Counted from the first letter of the stretch, positions 37,639 to 48,600 are shown. The stretch is 64,000 nt of DNA from Tahibacter aquaticus (GCF_004363655.1 NZ_SNZH01000002.1:186001-250000), one strand, 5' to 3'. Translations and numbers: made by a program. The notes: generated by a model from the sequence alone, not told the origin.

Positions 37639-38034
37639 ATGTCCTTCAGCACGCTGCGCAACAACGAAAACCCGATGGTCGACATCAACATCACGCCGCT
37701 GATCGACGTCATGCTGGCGCTGCTGCTGATCTTCATGATCTCCGCACCGCTGTTGACCAGGAAGATCGATTTGCCCATGGGCGGGGGCACCGATGGACAG
37801 CCGCGCACGGTCGAGCTGCGCCTGGCCGCCGACGGTCAGGTACTGCTCAACGACGTCGTTCTGCAAAACGTGGAAGTGGAAGCCCAACTGCTGAACTGGG
37901 GCGGCCAGAGCGAGAAGCCGACATTGCAGCTGCGTCCGGACGGTGCCACGCCGCACCAGGCCGTGGTGCAATTGCTGGCGCAGGCGCGCAACGCCGGCGT
38001 TGCGAGCATCTCGATCGAGACGCCACGGCGATAG
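37639..38034 (+). CDS. exbD2: ExbD biopolymer transport protein, second copy
   Basis: A 131-residue protein beginning at the ATG at 37639 after CAGGGAG. It has the same layout as the first copy, NITPLIDVMLALLLIFMISA with the channel Asp, but differs over most of its periplasmic domain. It is separated from exbD by 216 bases and a strong terminator, so it probably has its own promoter. In Xanthomonas a second exbD is also found here. Confidence 0.9.
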   Translation: MSFSTLRNNENPMVDINITPLIDVMLALLLIFMISAPLLTRKIDLPMGGGTDGQPRTVELRLAADGQVLLNDVVLQNVEVEAQLLNWGGQSEKPTLQLRPDGATPHQAVVQLLAQARNAGVASISIETPRR

Positions 38035-38045
38035 CCGCCAGGCCC

Positions 38046-38078
38046 ACAGCGAATGCATGCCATGCATGCATTCGCTGT
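38046..38078. terminator. Perfect hairpin between convergent exbD2 and pdxJ
   Basis: Fourteen-base perfect arms ACAGCGAATGCATG and CATGCATTCGCTGT with a 5-base loop fill the 48-base gap between the two stop codons. There is no T-run on either side, but the position suggests a shared two-way terminator. Confidence 0.6.
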
Positions 38079-38082
38079 CGAT

Positions 38083-38841
38083 TCACTGCACTCGATGGGG
38101 CTGCAAGATGCGCAGGTAATTGCGCACCGTAGTGTCCAGGCCGTCGTACAGCGCTTCGCCGATCAGGGCGTGGCCGATCGACACCTCGGCCAGGAAAGGA
38201 ACCGCGCGAACAAGGTCGGCGAGATTTGCCTGGCTGAGGTCATGGCCGGCGTTGACCCCAAGGCCGGCTGCGCGCGCGCGTTCCGCTGTTTCCACGCACC
38301 GCGCCAGTTCTTGCGCCGACGCACCGGCTGCGTGTGCCTTGGCATACGGGCCAGTATAAAGTTCCACACGGTCGGCACCGATCTCGGCGGCCTGTTCCAC
38401 GTGGGCGCAGCCGGCATCGACGAACAGGCTGACCCGCGCGCCCAGCGACTTCAGCTGGGCAATCAACGGCTGCAGCCTGGCGCCATCGCCGCGTAGGTCG
38501 AAGCCGTGATCCGAGGTGATCTGCGCATCGCCGTCGGGCACCAGGGTCACCTGCTGCGGTCGCACTTCCTCGACCAGAGCAAGCAAGCCCGGATAGCTGC
38601 CCCGTGTCGGCGCGAAGGCATTGCCTTCGATATTGAATTCGACCCTGCGACCGATGCGCTGGGCCAGTGCGCGCACGTCGTCAGGCCGTACATGGCGCTG
38701 GTCCGGCCGCGGATGCACGGTAATACCGCCGGCGCCGGCGCCGAGCACGCAGTCGCAGGCGCGGCCGATGTCCGGTTCGTGTTCGCCGCGCGAATTGCGC
38801 AGCACCGCAATTTTATTCAAATTGACGCTAAGTACCGTCAT
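38083..38841 (-). CDS. pdxJ: Pyridoxine 5'-phosphate synthase
   Basis: A 252-residue TIM-barrel enzyme. Visible family blocks are [39 protein letters not shown], and GVNAGHDLS, and the protein ends near [12 protein letters not shown]. It condenses 1-deoxyxylulose 5-phosphate with 3-amino-2-oxopropyl phosphate. Its ATG overlaps the stop codon of the upstream pseudo-beta-lactamase gene (ATGA), so translation is coupled. Confidence 0.96.
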   Translation of the reverse strand: MTVLSVNLNKIAVLRNSRGEHEPDIGRACDCVLGAGAGGITVHPRPDQRHVRPDDVRALAQRIGRRVEFNIEGNAFAPTRGSYPGLLALVEEVRPQQVTLVPDGDAQITSDHGFDLRGDGARLQPLIAQLKSLGARVSLFVDAGCAHVEQAAEIGADRVELYTGPYAKAHAAGASAQELARCVETAERARAAGLGVNAGHDLSQANLADLVRAVPFLAEVSIGHALIGEALYDGLDTTVRNYLRILQPHRVQ

Positions 38842-40844
38842 TGCTTTTTATCCTCGGTGCGCTGCGGCACAAAGCGATGGCGCGGCTCGCGCTCGGGCAG
38901 GGTTTCGACCTTGGCGGGAATCGGCGACTTTACCGGATTCGCCTTGGCCGGCAACTCGCCGCGTCGCGTAGAAACCGGGCTTTTCGGCGGCATCTGCGCA
39001 TCGGGCGCAGACGCCGCGGTGGCCGCCTTTTCAGCCGGTGCAACCGCGGCGGCGGCAACAGGCGCCGGCAGCTCGCGCAGCCAGGGAATATGCGACGGAT
39101 CGACAGATGCTGCCGTCGCCGGTGTTTCGGTTTTTGCTTCGGCCTGTCTCGCTGCCAATGTCCTGGCCGCGGCATTTTCGGCGCGCTGCTGCTGCAGCCA
39201 TCGCTGCGCATCGGCCGGCGCCTGCTGCCATTGGGTTCGCGGCAGCCGGGTTTCGCTGCCCAGCATCACCAGGCGCAATGCCTGGACCTCGCCGGCGCTG
39301 CCGCGCTCGGCGATCACCTCGAATTCGCTGTCGTCGCTGACAAAACGATCGGGTGCATACGCGCTCAGCTCGCGCAGCGCGCCGGCGGAAAATTGCAGGG
39401 CAGGGCGCGGGCTGCAGTGGAAACGGGCAAGCACATCCTCGTCGACGACGTAATCGCCGCAGAATGCTGCCAGTGCCTCTCGTGGCATCTCCACCGCCGC
39501 GCGCGCCAGCTGCGGCGCGCGCGCGCTCAGGCGCCGCACCGGTACGATGATGCCGTTCTCGGCCCAGCGCAGTGTCTCGATACGCCCCAGCACGTCACGC
39601 TGGAAACTCAGCTGCACCGCGCTTCCGGCCAACTCGAAAAGGTCGTCGCCCAGGGGCTTCATGCGGGCGGCAAGACGGCCGCTGGGTTGGGCAGTCAGCA
39701 CGCCGGCGCTGTCGCGAACCAGGAGTTGCACGCCGGGCGAAAATTCGTACAGGCCGGCGAATTCGCCCGGGTTGGCCAGCGCAACCTCGACCTGCGGCGG
39801 CCGTTGCGGACTGGTTGCGCCAAGGATGGAGAGTCCCAGTGGCATCAGGCTGGTGTCGGCATTGGCCAACAGCACGACGGCCTGCTGGCGGTCGGTGCGA
39901 AAGCCGACGAACGAGGCATAGCCGTTGCCGCTGGCCGCCTGCCATACCACCGGCCATTCCTCGTTTTCTTCCCGCGCCATATTGATGCGCCAGCCCAGGC
40001 CGAAGCTGGAACGCGCGTTGCGCGGCTGGCGCGACAACAGCAGTGCCGCGCGCAACGGCGAATCCACCGGGCGCAGCATTGCCTGCAGCAGCTTGAGCTG
40101 ATCGCCGACTGTACTGCGCAGCGCCAGGCTTGCGCCTAAGCCGCTGGCCGAAGCCGGTAGCAGCTCGATGCCGTCGCGATGACCGGGCAGCAGGTCGGTG
40201 TTGCTGTTGCCGGTCGCGCTCAGACCCAGCGGCGTGGCGATACGCCGGGACAGTATGTTTGTATAATCTTCGCTTTCTATATTGCTGAGAATCCAGCCGA
40301 GCAACACCAGGCCCAACGCCGATTCGCGCGACGGTGGATCGGCCGGCAGGCGGTAGTTGACGAGGAAATCCAGCAGTTCGGCTTCGCCGAACTCGCGCCA
40401 CGGCTGTTGCGGATTGCGCGGGAACAGGTTGGCCGGCAGCGGCGGCAGGCCCGAATCCTGTGCGGCCAGCTGCTGCAAGGTGATGGCACAGACGCGCGTG
40501 TCCGCGCAGCGAAAGTCTGCCGGCAGGTAGCGCGAGATCGGGTCATCCAGGCGCAGCCGGCCGCTGCTGGCGAGGTCGGCGAGCAGCAGGCCGGCGTAGA
40601 TGCTGGCGGAATTGCCCAGAGCGAAACGACTGTCGCTGCTGGCGTCGCCAGCAGCAGTGAAGACCGCTGTGCTGCTGGCGGTTTGCGAAACATGGCCGGC
40701 GACGACCACGGGCCAGCTGCCGTTGTCCGTGGCGCGCTTGAGATAGGCGGCAAACTGCGCTGCCAGTTCGGCACCGTCCTGAGCGGCTGCGCCGAGGCTG
40801 CACCCCAGCAAGGTGATAGTCAGTAGTCGCTTGGCAATACGCAT
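38838..40844 (-). CDS. Beta-lactamase-fold protein lacking catalytic residues
   Basis: A 668-residue exported protein with a signal peptide ([18 protein letters not shown]). Residues about 25-340 align with class C beta-lactamase/serine hydrolase patterns, including [23 protein letters not shown] and [11 protein letters not shown]. The SxxK position reads LGNSASIY, with no Ser-xx-Lys, and the YxN region reads [10 protein letters not shown], so both catalytic motifs appear lost. A second beta-rich region and an Ala/Pro-rich tail follow. It is probably a binding or structural protein of the envelope. It is upstream of and overlaps pdxJ by four bases. Confidence 0.65.
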   Translation of the reverse strand: MRIAKRLLTITLLGCSLGAAAQDGAELAAQFAAYLKRATDNGSWPVVVAGHVSQTASSTAVFTAAGDASSDSRFALGNSASIYAGLLLADLASSGRLRLDDPISRYLPADFRCADTRVCAITLQQLAAQDSGLPPLPANLFPRNPQQPWREFGEAELLDFLVNYRLPADPPSRESALGLVLLGWILSNIESEDYTNILSRRIATPLGLSATGNSNTDLLPGHRDGIELLPASASGLGASLALRSTVGDQLKLLQAMLRPVDSPLRAALLLSRQPRNARSSFGLGWRINMAREENEEWPVVWQAASGNGYASFVGFRTDRQQAVVLLANADTSLMPLGLSILGATSPQRPPQVEVALANPGEFAGLYEFSPGVQLLVRDSAGVLTAQPSGRLAARMKPLGDDLFELAGSAVQLSFQRDVLGRIETLRWAENGIIVPVRRLSARAPQLARAAVEMPREALAAFCGDYVVDEDVLARFHCSPRPALQFSAGALRELSAYAPDRFVSDDSEFEVIAERGSAGEVQALRLVMLGSETRLPRTQWQQAPADAQRWLQQQRAENAAARTLAARQAEAKTETPATAASVDPSHIPWLRELPAPVAAAAVAPAEKAATAASAPDAQMPPKSPVSTRRGELPAKANPVKSPIPAKVETLPEREPRHRFVPQRTEDKKQ

Positions 40845-40914
40845 GACGCGCAAGCATAGCCGCTGTTGCCTGCAACCGGCCCGGCCGGCGATCACATCGA
40901 TGGCGATGCGGGGC

Positions 40915-40942
40915 AAAAAAAAGCCGCGAAATCATTCGCGGC
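40915..40942 (-). terminator. Intrinsic terminator of the PDZ gene operon
   Basis: Arms GCCGCGAA (40923-40930) and TTCGCGGC (40935-40942) with an ATCA loop are followed on the minus strand by eight T. It lies about 110 bases after the stop codon of the PDZ protein gene. Confidence 0.88.
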
Positions 40943-41049
40943 CAGAGGGAGGTGATGATGATGAAGACCACATCCGTGTGGCGGAGCTTTGCACCCTGTG
41001 GGAGGGGAGTTACGGAGATTTCGAACCCAGCCGACGGCAGGAGTTCCGC

Positions 41050-41997
41050 TCAGCCGCATTCGTCGGGCACTTCCTTCCAGACGACCGGTTCCCAATACTC
41101 GCCGCGGACCCGGCTGTTTGCCTTGTCCTTGTTGAATTTCGCGGCCAGGTAATACGTCGTGTCGTCCTTGATGACGACCGTCAGGGTCTTGACGGCGGGA
41201 TCGTCCATCGGACGGATGGCCATCTGGCGACGGAATACCTTGGAATCGATGCGCTCGGCAATGCGCAGCTCATGCGTGCCGGCGCTGAGGCGGAACCGCG
41301 TGGCACTGGAAGGACCAGCCGAAACGCCGTCGATATTCAGCAGCTTCACGCCGTAGAGATCCTCTTGCCGCGGTGCCACGTCGTAGTCGGTGACGCGGCC
41401 GCAGCCACCAGCGGCAGACTCTTCGGCGCGGCGGCTGGCGATGCGCGTATCCGCCATCAGCTCATCACGCCCTACCTTCAAATGAATCGGCGGCAAGGTG
41501 ATGCTGTTGAGCTCGCCGGCCACTGCCAGCGCCTTGCCTTCGCGTTGCAGCGAAAATTCCAGCTTGGCGCCGTCGGGCAGGGCGTCGACCAGGGTGCGCA
41601 TCGTCGTCGCGGCTTGGGCATGACCGGCCGGGTCGGCGCCGAGGCCGGCCAGGCTGGTGCCGTTGATCGCGACGACACGGTCGCCCGCCTTGATGCCCAT
41701 GCGTTGCGCGGTGCTGCGCGGTGTTACCGCCAGAACGCGCAGACCGTCGCGCGCCTTGTCCGCCGTGGCACTGTCTACGAGCAGGCCGAGGTTGGTGATG
41801 CGCCGAGCCGGCTCGTCCAGGGTGAACGCAATCTGGTCGGTGCTCTGGCCGGCAAAGGCGCCAGCTTCGATCAGCCGCACCAGTGCCAGCTGCACTTCTT
41901 CGCTCAGGCGCTGCTCGACTTCGGCGTTCTGGGCCATAGCCGCGGCCGGAAGCAGCAGCGCCAGCAGCAGTGTAAGGGTTGGTTTCTGCAGGTTCAT
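41050..41997 (-). CDS. Periplasmic PDZ-domain protein
   Basis: A 315-residue protein starting at the ATG at 41997, preceded by GGAGAAATAGCC. A signal peptide (LTLLLALLLPAAAMA) is followed by a PDZ domain at about residues 60-160 (LRVLAVTPRSTAQRMGIKAGD, VVAINGTSL). The rest, about 170-315, is beta-rich with no known motif. There is no protease domain, so it is not DegP. It is the last gene of a sigma/anti-sigma operon and may sense or carry an envelope signal. Confidence 0.75.
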   Translation of the reverse strand: MNLQKPTLTLLLALLLPAAAMAQNAEVEQRLSEEVQLALVRLIEAGAFAGQSTDQIAFTLDEPARRITNLGLLVDSATADKARDGLRVLAVTPRSTAQRMGIKAGDRVVAINGTSLAGLGADPAGHAQAATTMRTLVDALPDGAKLEFSLQREGKALAVAGELNSITLPPIHLKVGRDELMADTRIASRRAEESAAGGCGRVTDYDVAPRQEDLYGVKLLNIDGVSAGPSSATRFRLSAGTHELRIAERIDSKVFRRQMAIRPMDDPAVKTLTVVIKDDTTYYLAAKFNKDKANSRVRGEYWEPVVWKEVPDECG

Positions 41998-42011
41998 GGC
42001 TATTTCTCCAC

Positions 42012-42458
42012 TCATATACGTGTCAGCTGGGCGCCGTCCGCGGACAGGGCGATCAGGCTGGACAACAATTCATTGCGCTGCTGCCACAGCGGCAGCAATT
42101 CGGTCGGCGCTGCGCCGCGGTCGTAGGCCTGCTGCAGCGCCAGTTCCAGCGCGCGCAACTCGGCCTCGCTCTCCAGTGGCGACAGGGGCTGGGCCAACCC
42201 GGCATACAGCTGTTCCAGTTCGTGCGAGCGCTGTTCGGCGTGCAGCAGCGGGTCGGTCTGCGGCGACGTCGGCGCCAGCGAAAACACTGCCGCCAGGGCG
42301 AGGCATGCGGCAAGTGCGCCGCCCCAGCGCAGCAGGCCGCGCTGGCGTCGGCGTCGCTGGTGCGCGCTTTCGATCCGTGCCCAGAGATCTGCGGGCGGAT
42401 CGAACTCGGGCAGCGCACCCAGGCGCAGCGACCTCAGATTCAGTTCCGGCTCGGCCAT
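42012..42458 (-). CDS. Putative anti-sigma factor
   Basis: A 148-residue single-pass membrane protein: cytoplasmic residues 1-43, one helix (GGALAACLALAAVFSLA) at about 45-62, and a periplasmic helical tail. Lack of a zinc motif separates it from ZAS anti-sigma factors. It overlaps the upstream sigma gene by 19 bases and lies 14 bases before the PDZ gene, so an anti-sigma role is inferred from position and topology only. Confidence 0.6.
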   Translation of the reverse strand: MAEPELNLRSLRLGALPEFDPPADLWARIESAHQRRRRQRGLLRWGGALAACLALAAVFSLAPTSPQTDPLLHAEQRSHELEQLYAGLAQPLSPLESEAELRALELALQQAYDRGAAPTELLPLWQQRNELLSSLIALSADGAQLTRI

Positions 42459-43039
42459 GCTTGCAGCTCCACATCAACGCGTGTCGTGTTCAACCAGTCC
42501 TGCAGGCGCTTCAACGAACGCGACAGGATGGACTTGGAATAACTTTCGGTCTGGCCGAACAACTCGGCCAGCTCCTTGTGCGTATAGCCTTCGATCTCGT
42601 GCAACACGAGAATCAGACGTGCCCGCGGCGGCAGTCGTTGCAGCAGCCCCATCGCATCGTGCACGTCGGCGGCGACGCTGTTGCTGAAATCGGCGGTATT
42701 GGCAAACAGCTGTTCCGGATCCTCGCCATTGAAATGGCGCTGACTGCGCAACTGGTCGATTGCCGCATTCACCGTCATGCGCTTGAGCCAGGCGCCGAAC
42801 GGCGCGTCGCCACGGTATTGCCGGATCGCATCCATCATCTTCAGGAATACGTCCTGGACAATGTCTTCTGCTGCCGCCGAGCTGCCGAGTACGCGCATGG
42901 CCAGGGTGTAGCACGGCCGCGAACACGTACGGTACAGCTGGGCATGGGCGGAAACGTCGCCACGCCGGGCTCGCGCCAGGGTGACGGCATCGATTTCCTG
43001 GGCAAATCCGGTTTTGGGTTCTGTCGGATTCATATTCAT
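42440..43039 (-). CDS. ECF-type RNA polymerase sigma factor
   Basis: A 199-residue sigma-70 family member. Region 2 contains DIVQDVFLKMMDAIRQY and the -10-binding segment FGAWLKRMTVNAAIDQLR; region 4 has LPPRARLILVLHEIEGYTHKELAELFGQTESYSKSILSR at its core (shown in parts). The two ATGs at 43039 and 43033 are both possible starts. It heads a sigma, anti-sigma, PDZ operon. Its targets are unknown. Confidence 0.85.
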   Translation of the reverse strand: MNMNPTEPKTGFAQEIDAVTLARARRGDVSAHAQLYRTCSRPCYTLAMRVLGSSAAAEDIVQDVFLKMMDAIRQYRGDAPFGAWLKRMTVNAAIDQLRSQRHFNGEDPEQLFANTADFSNSVAADVHDAMGLLQRLPPRARLILVLHEIEGYTHKELAELFGQTESYSKSILSRSLKRLQDWLNTTRVDVELQAWPSRN

Positions 43040-43101
43040 GCGAGCGGAGGACGCGACAGCATCGGCTAGCGTCGCAACCGGCGGCGAAATAGCCGCGCGG
43101 C

Positions 43102-44763
43102 TCAACCGCGGCCAATCACGCGGATCTCCAGAATACGCCGGCGCTCGACCACCAGGCGTGCCTGGCCACCTTCGCGATTCATCTGGATGGTCACGCCGTC
43201 CTTGCTGACGGCGACGATCTTGCCTTCGATCTCCTTGCCACCGCTGGTGATCAATGTGACGCGACTGCCGAGCTGGCCGGCAAGCGAGTCGAACGCCACC
43301 ACGGAGAACGGCCGTGGGCGTGGTTGCAGACTGGCCTCAGGCAAGCGATCGATGCGTGGCCCCTGATAGACCAGCGCGGCAGTGGTACCAGGCGGTGGCG
43401 GCGGCGCCGAGGGCAGGCCGGAAATGCGTGGATCGTCGCTGCGCAGTGGCGATGTGCGATAGGCCGGCGTTTGGTCGGACCGCGCCGGTTTGAGCGGTTC
43501 CATGGCGACGTTGCGCGGCGCTGCATCCGTCCGCGCCGGCGCAAGCGGGACAACCGGTGGTGCCGCGGGCAGGGGCGTGACCGGTGTGCTAGCCGCAACC
43601 GGTGGCTGCAACGGTGGCGCCTTGACCGGCGGTTCGCGCCTGGTTGTGGCCAAGACCGGGTTTTCCTCCGGCCGTACGACGACCGTTTCCGGTTCTGGTT
43701 CCGGCTCTGCCAGCGGATCGTGCACCAGGGCGCGATCGATGCCGGCCAGTGCCTCCACCGGTTCGGCCAGGAAGAACACCTTGAAGAGTACCGGTGGCGC
43801 GTTGTTGTGCCGTGCCGTGAGGTTGAGCCAGCGCATCACCTCTTCCGGATCGTAGGTGTCGTACTGGGCCGGGGCGATGTCGCTGCGGGGCAGGCTCAGC
43901 AGCTTGAACGCACCGCCGTGCAGCAGCAGCTGGCGGTAGAGTTCCACCACGCCCTCGGCCGGCACCATGTGTTGTTCCTTCAGGCGCTCCTGCACCAGGT
44001 CGAGGTGCCGCTGCACGAAACCGTCGACGTCCAGGCCGGTCTGCTTGGCGCAGAACTTGTTGCGCCGGTCGAGATAGTTGCCTTCGTCGGTGTAGTCAAG
44101 CTCTGCCGAGGCAATGCGCAGCGCTTCGCGCGCGCTCTTGTCGCCGAGCAGGCGCGGCGAAAAATGCTGCAGCTCCGCATTTGCACTAAAGCTTGCAAAC
44201 GGAACATTGTGCACCTGCAGGCGCAGTTGCAGGGTTTCCGCGGCGCGGTCGTGCGTGTAATCCAGGTCCAGCCGTGGCAGCGCTGCGCGCAGGTGCATGG
44301 ACTGGTAGTCGCCGGGCGACATCTGTTCCGAGGCGCCGCAGGCAAAGGTTTCGAACGGCACCAGGCTCTGCGCACCGAACCAGCCTGGCTCGACCGCGCC
44401 GGCAAGTTTCTTCAGCGCCGGCACGCTGGCGTCTTCCAGCGCGACGCCCAGCTGCTCGGGCACGCTGCTGTCGCGAGTGACGGCCCGCTTGAGCAGCCAG
44501 AACACGCTGGGCGCACGCAAGGTCAGTGCCGAGGCATCCAGCGCCGCCAGTTCGAAGCCGGGCTTGGGCTGGAAATGGATGCCGCTGATACGGATCTCGC
44601 CGCCGAAGCTGCCATTGGCGCTGGACCAGCTCAGCGTGCCCCAGTCGGCCAGCGCCTCAGCCAGCCATTTCGCCTGCTGTTGTGCAGCCGTCCATAGCGC
44701 GAGCTTGAGCCCGATGCCCAGTACCAGCGCCGACAGCAGCAGATTGCGCAACAGCTTCCACAT
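43102..44763 (-). CDS. Membrane-anchored protein of unknown function with Sm-like C-terminus
   Basis: A 553-residue protein not recognised as a known family. It has one N-terminal helix (LLLSALVLGIGLKLALW), a beta-rich periplasmic region (about 30-300) recalling AsmA-type repeats, a long Pro/Ala linker (about 345-475), and a C-terminal segment of about 60 residues (LGSRVTLITSGGKEIEGKIV) resembling an Sm/SH3-like barrel. Its stop lies 62 bases before the ECF sigma gene on the same strand. A scaffold or envelope role is possible. Confidence 0.6.
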   Translation of the reverse strand: MWKLLRNLLLSALVLGIGLKLALWTAAQQQAKWLAEALADWGTLSWSSANGSFGGEIRISGIHFQPKPGFELAALDASALTLRAPSVFWLLKRAVTRDSSVPEQLGVALEDASVPALKKLAGAVEPGWFGAQSLVPFETFACGASEQMSPGDYQSMHLRAALPRLDLDYTHDRAAETLQLRLQVHNVPFASFSANAELQHFSPRLLGDKSAREALRIASAELDYTDEGNYLDRRNKFCAKQTGLDVDGFVQRHLDLVQERLKEQHMVPAEGVVELYRQLLLHGGAFKLLSLPRSDIAPAQYDTYDPEEVMRWLNLTARHNNAPPVLFKVFFLAEPVEALAGIDRALVHDPLAEPEPEPETVVVRPEENPVLATTRREPPVKAPPLQPPVAASTPVTPLPAAPPVVPLAPARTDAAPRNVAMEPLKPARSDQTPAYRTSPLRSDDPRISGLPSAPPPPPGTTAALVYQGPRIDRLPEASLQPRPRPFSVVAFDSLAGQLGSRVTLITSGGKEIEGKIVAVSKDGVTIQMNREGGQARLVVERRRILEIRVIGRG

Positions 44764-44842
44764 GTGACGCGCGTTCCCGAAGCAGTCAGTGTTTAACCAG
44801 AACTTAGCCCGTTAAGCCAGCGCCCACAACTGGGCTGTGTCG

Positions 44843-45517
44843 CTATTTCACATCTGCCTGCCCAGGTTGTAGGGAATGGCAAAAACGGCGCAGCTGCCGT
44901 GGTTCTCCGCGCCAGGCAAGATGACCGACACGCCCGCCCGGCAGCGCCAATGCCTGCAACTGCCAGCTGGCGACAGCGCCGCCGCTGTCATCGATATGCA
45001 ACAGCCGTGGCGGCAGCGGGTCCAGCGCGAACTCAAGCCTGTCCAGGCCGAAGGCAAGGCCTCGTCCCAACGCCTTGAGCACCGCTTCCTTGGCGGTCCA
45101 CAGCTGCAGAAACAGCGCTTCGCGTGCCTCGGCCTCGCAGGCGGCGATGGCCTGGCTTTCCGCCGCGCAGAAGTAGCGCTCGGCCAGGGCCAGGTGGTGG
45201 CGCCGGCGACCGGGACGCTCCAGGTCCACGCCGAGATCGCCGTAGCGTGCCAGCGCCACCAGCGCCGCATCGCCACTGTGGCTGAGATTGAACGACAGGC
45301 TGCCGTCGCGCAGGTATGGTTTGCCGTGCGCGCCGAGCTGCAGTGCGGCGTCGTCGACCGGCCGGCCGCAGTAGGCTGACAGCAGTTGCCGCAACAGTGC
45401 CTGGATCGCCTGGCGTGTGCCCGCACCCGGCGAAAATTCACAAAACCATAAATGTATTTCATCGCCAGGCAATGGCTGGGGCGGGATGGCGCTGGCAAAG
45501 GTCGGCGGACAGGACAT
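44843..45517 (-). CDS. 4'-phosphopantetheinyl transferase, Sfp type
   Basis: A 224-residue protein, starting at the ATG at 45517 after AAGGTG. LSFNLSHSGD, GVDLERPGRR and WTAKEAVLKALGRGL are the P1-P3 motifs of Sfp-type enzymes; Asp and Glu in GVDLE and the Glu in WTAKE bind magnesium. It converts apo carrier proteins of fatty acid, polyketide or nonribosomal peptide synthases to the holo form. No carrier protein or synthase is near, so its partner lies elsewhere. It is divergent from the hybrid kinase gene. Confidence 0.9.
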   Translation of the reverse strand: MSCPPTFASAIPPQPLPGDEIHLWFCEFSPGAGTRQAIQALLRQLLSAYCGRPVDDAALQLGAHGKPYLRDGSLSFNLSHSGDAALVALARYGDLGVDLERPGRRRHHLALAERYFCAAESQAIAACEAEAREALFLQLWTAKEAVLKALGRGLAFGLDRLEFALDPLPPRLLHIDDSGGAVASWQLQALALPGGRVGHLAWRGEPRQLRRFCHSLQPGQADVK

Positions 45518-45662
45518 GGCGGCACCTTGGCCCCGGCGGTTGCAACGGTCAAGGCCGCGGGCCTGCAGCGACCGGCCAGCCTGGTATGCCGGCAGACTCG
45601 CTACTATGCGCGAGCTTAGGAATGTGCGGCGGCGCCGCGCATCGGCGCGCAACCGATACTGG

Positions 45663-48600
45663 ATGAGCGGAATGATCGCAGGCTGGGTGTTGCTGCTGGT
45701 ATCGCTGGCCTATGTGGCGCTGCTGTTCGGCGTCGCCTACTGGGGCGACACGCGCCCGCTCTATCCGGGCCGGCCCGGCCTGCGGCCGTGGATCTACAGC
45801 CTTGCCCTGGCTGTGTACTGCTCGTCCTGGACCTTCTACGGCGCGGTCGGCAGTGCGGCCAATTCCACTCTGGCCTACCTGCCCATCTACCTGGGCCCGA
45901 TGCTGCTGTATCTGTTCGGCAGCGGCCTGCCGGAACGCCTGACCCGCGTGGCCAAGGCCAACAACATCACCTCCATCGCCGACTTCATCGCCACACGGTT
46001 CGGCAAATCGCATTCCCTGGGCGCGCTGGTGACCCTGATCGCCATGATCGCCGCCATCCCGTACATCGCCCTGCAATACAAAGCCGTGGCGCTGAGCATC
46101 AGCGTGCTGGGCAAGGGCAGTGTCGGCAGCGGCGGCGGCGACCTGTTGCAGGACTCGGCCCTGTACACCGCGCTGATGCTGGCCCTGTTCGCCATCCTGT
46201 TCGGCACGCGCCGGGTCGACGCCACCGAGCACCATCACGGCATGGTGCTGGCCGTGGCGGTGGAATCGCTGGTCAAGCTCGTTGCCTTCCTCGTCATCGG
46301 CCTGTACGCGCAGCAACACCTGACCGACCTGCCCAGCCTGAGCAACGAACTCGTCGTGGACAGCCAGCTGCCGCCGGGCTTCATGGCGCAGACCCTGCTT
46401 GCCTTCACCGCCATGTTCTGCCTGCCGCGCCAGTTCCATGTCGGCGTGGTGGAATGCGAAGACCCGCACGACGTGCGCCGGGCGCGCTGGCTGTTTCCGT
46501 TGTATCTGCTGCTGATCTGCGCCCTCGTGCCGGTCATCGTCGCCGCCGGGCGCAGCGCGGCGGCGGGTACCAATCTGAGTCCCGACGTCTGGCTGCTGTG
46601 GTTGCCGCTGGCCAACGACAACAACGCACTGGCCCTGCTGGCCTATATCGGCGGCTTCTCCGCCGCGACCGGCATGGTCATCGTCGCATCGGTTGCGCTG
46701 GCGACAATGATTTCCAACGACCTGGTCATGCCGCTGCTGCTGCGTATCCGCGCGTTCAAGCTGGACCAGCGCCACGATCTGTCCAGCATCGTACTCGGCG
46801 TGCGCCGCATCGCCATCGTCGTGCTCGCACTGCTGGCCGTCGCCTACTACCGCGCCATGCCCCAGGGCGAACAACTCGCGTCGATCGGCCTGCTCTCTTT
46901 TGCTGCCGTCGCCCAGTTCGCGCCCGCCATCATCGCCGGCCTGTACTGGCGCAGTGCCAGCCGTGTCGGCGTACAGACCGGCCTGGCCGTCGGCTTCCTG
47001 GTCTGGGGCTATACCCTGATGCTGCCTAGCCTGGGCAGCGCCGGCTGGTTCGATACGCAATGGCTGCATGCCGGCCCGTTCGGCCTGAACTGGCTCAAGC
47101 CGCAGGCGCTGTTCCAGCTCAGCGGCTGGCATCCGATCACCCACGGCACCTTCTGGTCGCTGCTGGCGAATGCGGGCTGTTGTCTGATCCTGTCCCTGCG
47201 CTTCCGTCCCAGCATGGAAGAACGCCTGCGCGCGGCGAGTTTCCTCGATCTCTCCGCCGACCGCGGCAGCAGCGCCGTCGGCGAATGGCGCGGCCGCGTC
47301 AGCGTGACCGACCTGCGCGCCATCGTTGGCCGCATCATCGGTGAGCGCGGCGCGCGGCGCGCCTTCGACGACTACGCCGCCACCACCGGCAAACCCCTGC
47401 AGGACGCACTCGCCGCCGACCGTCCGCTGCTGCAGCACACCGAGCGCATATTGGCCGCCTCGATCGGTGCCGCTTCGGCGCGGCGCATGCTGACCAGCGC
47501 CCTGCGCGGCACGGGCCTGGATTTCAGCGAAGCCGTCGCACTGCTCGACGAAGCCTCGCAGGAACTGCGCTACAACCGCGAACTGCTGTCCACCACGATG
47601 GAAAACATCTCCCAGGGCATCAGTGTGGTCGACGCCGACATGCGCCTGGTGGCGTGGAATCGTCGCTATATGGAAATGTTCGATTATCCCGGCGACTCGG
47701 TCTACGTCGGCCGGCCCATCGCCGACCTGATCCGCTACAACGCCGAGCGTGGCGAATGCGGCCCGGGCAATGTGGAAACCCACGTGAGCAAGCGCCTGCA
47801 GCACATGCGTGCCGGTACCGCGCACGTCTATCAGCGCGTGCGCGCCGATGGCAGCGTGCTGGAAATGCGCGGCCAGTCCCTGCCCGGCGGCGGCTTCGTC
47901 ACCACGTTTACCGACGTCACCGACTACAAGCGCGCCGAACAGGCTCTGCGCGAAGCGAACGAAACGCTGGAGCAGCGCGTATCGCAACGCACCGCACAGC
48001 TGTCCACGGCCCTGGCCGCCCAGGAACGCGCCAAGTTCGAGGCCGAAGCCGCCAATCAATCCAAGACCCGTTTCCTCGCCGCGGCCAGCCACGACCTGCT
48101 GCAGCCCTTGAATGCAGCCAAGCTGTTCACCTCGGCGCTGCGCCACCAGCCCAACCTCGATGCCGAATCGGCGCAACTGGCCGAACGCATCGACACCGCT
48201 TTCCGCGCGGCGGAAAACCTGCTCGACGCCCTGCTCGAAGCCTCGCGCCTGGACGCTGGAAAATACCGACCCGATGTCGCCAGCGTCGCCTACGCCGACG
48301 TGATCGAGCCGCTGCAACAGCAATTCGCCATGATCGCCGAACGCCGCGGCCTGCAGCTGCGCATCCACTCCAGCCGCGTGATCGTGCGCACCGACGCCCA
48401 CCTGCTCAGCCGCATCCTGCAGAACTTCATCTCGAACGCCTTGCGCTATACGCGCAGCGGCCGTGTCGTCGTCGGACTGAGGCCACAGGGCAAGGACGTG
48501 ACGATCCAGGTCTGGGACACTGGCCCCGGCATCGCGCCGGCGCAACAGAAACGCATCTTCGACGAATTCCAGCGCTTCGATAACGGATCGCCCTGGGGCG

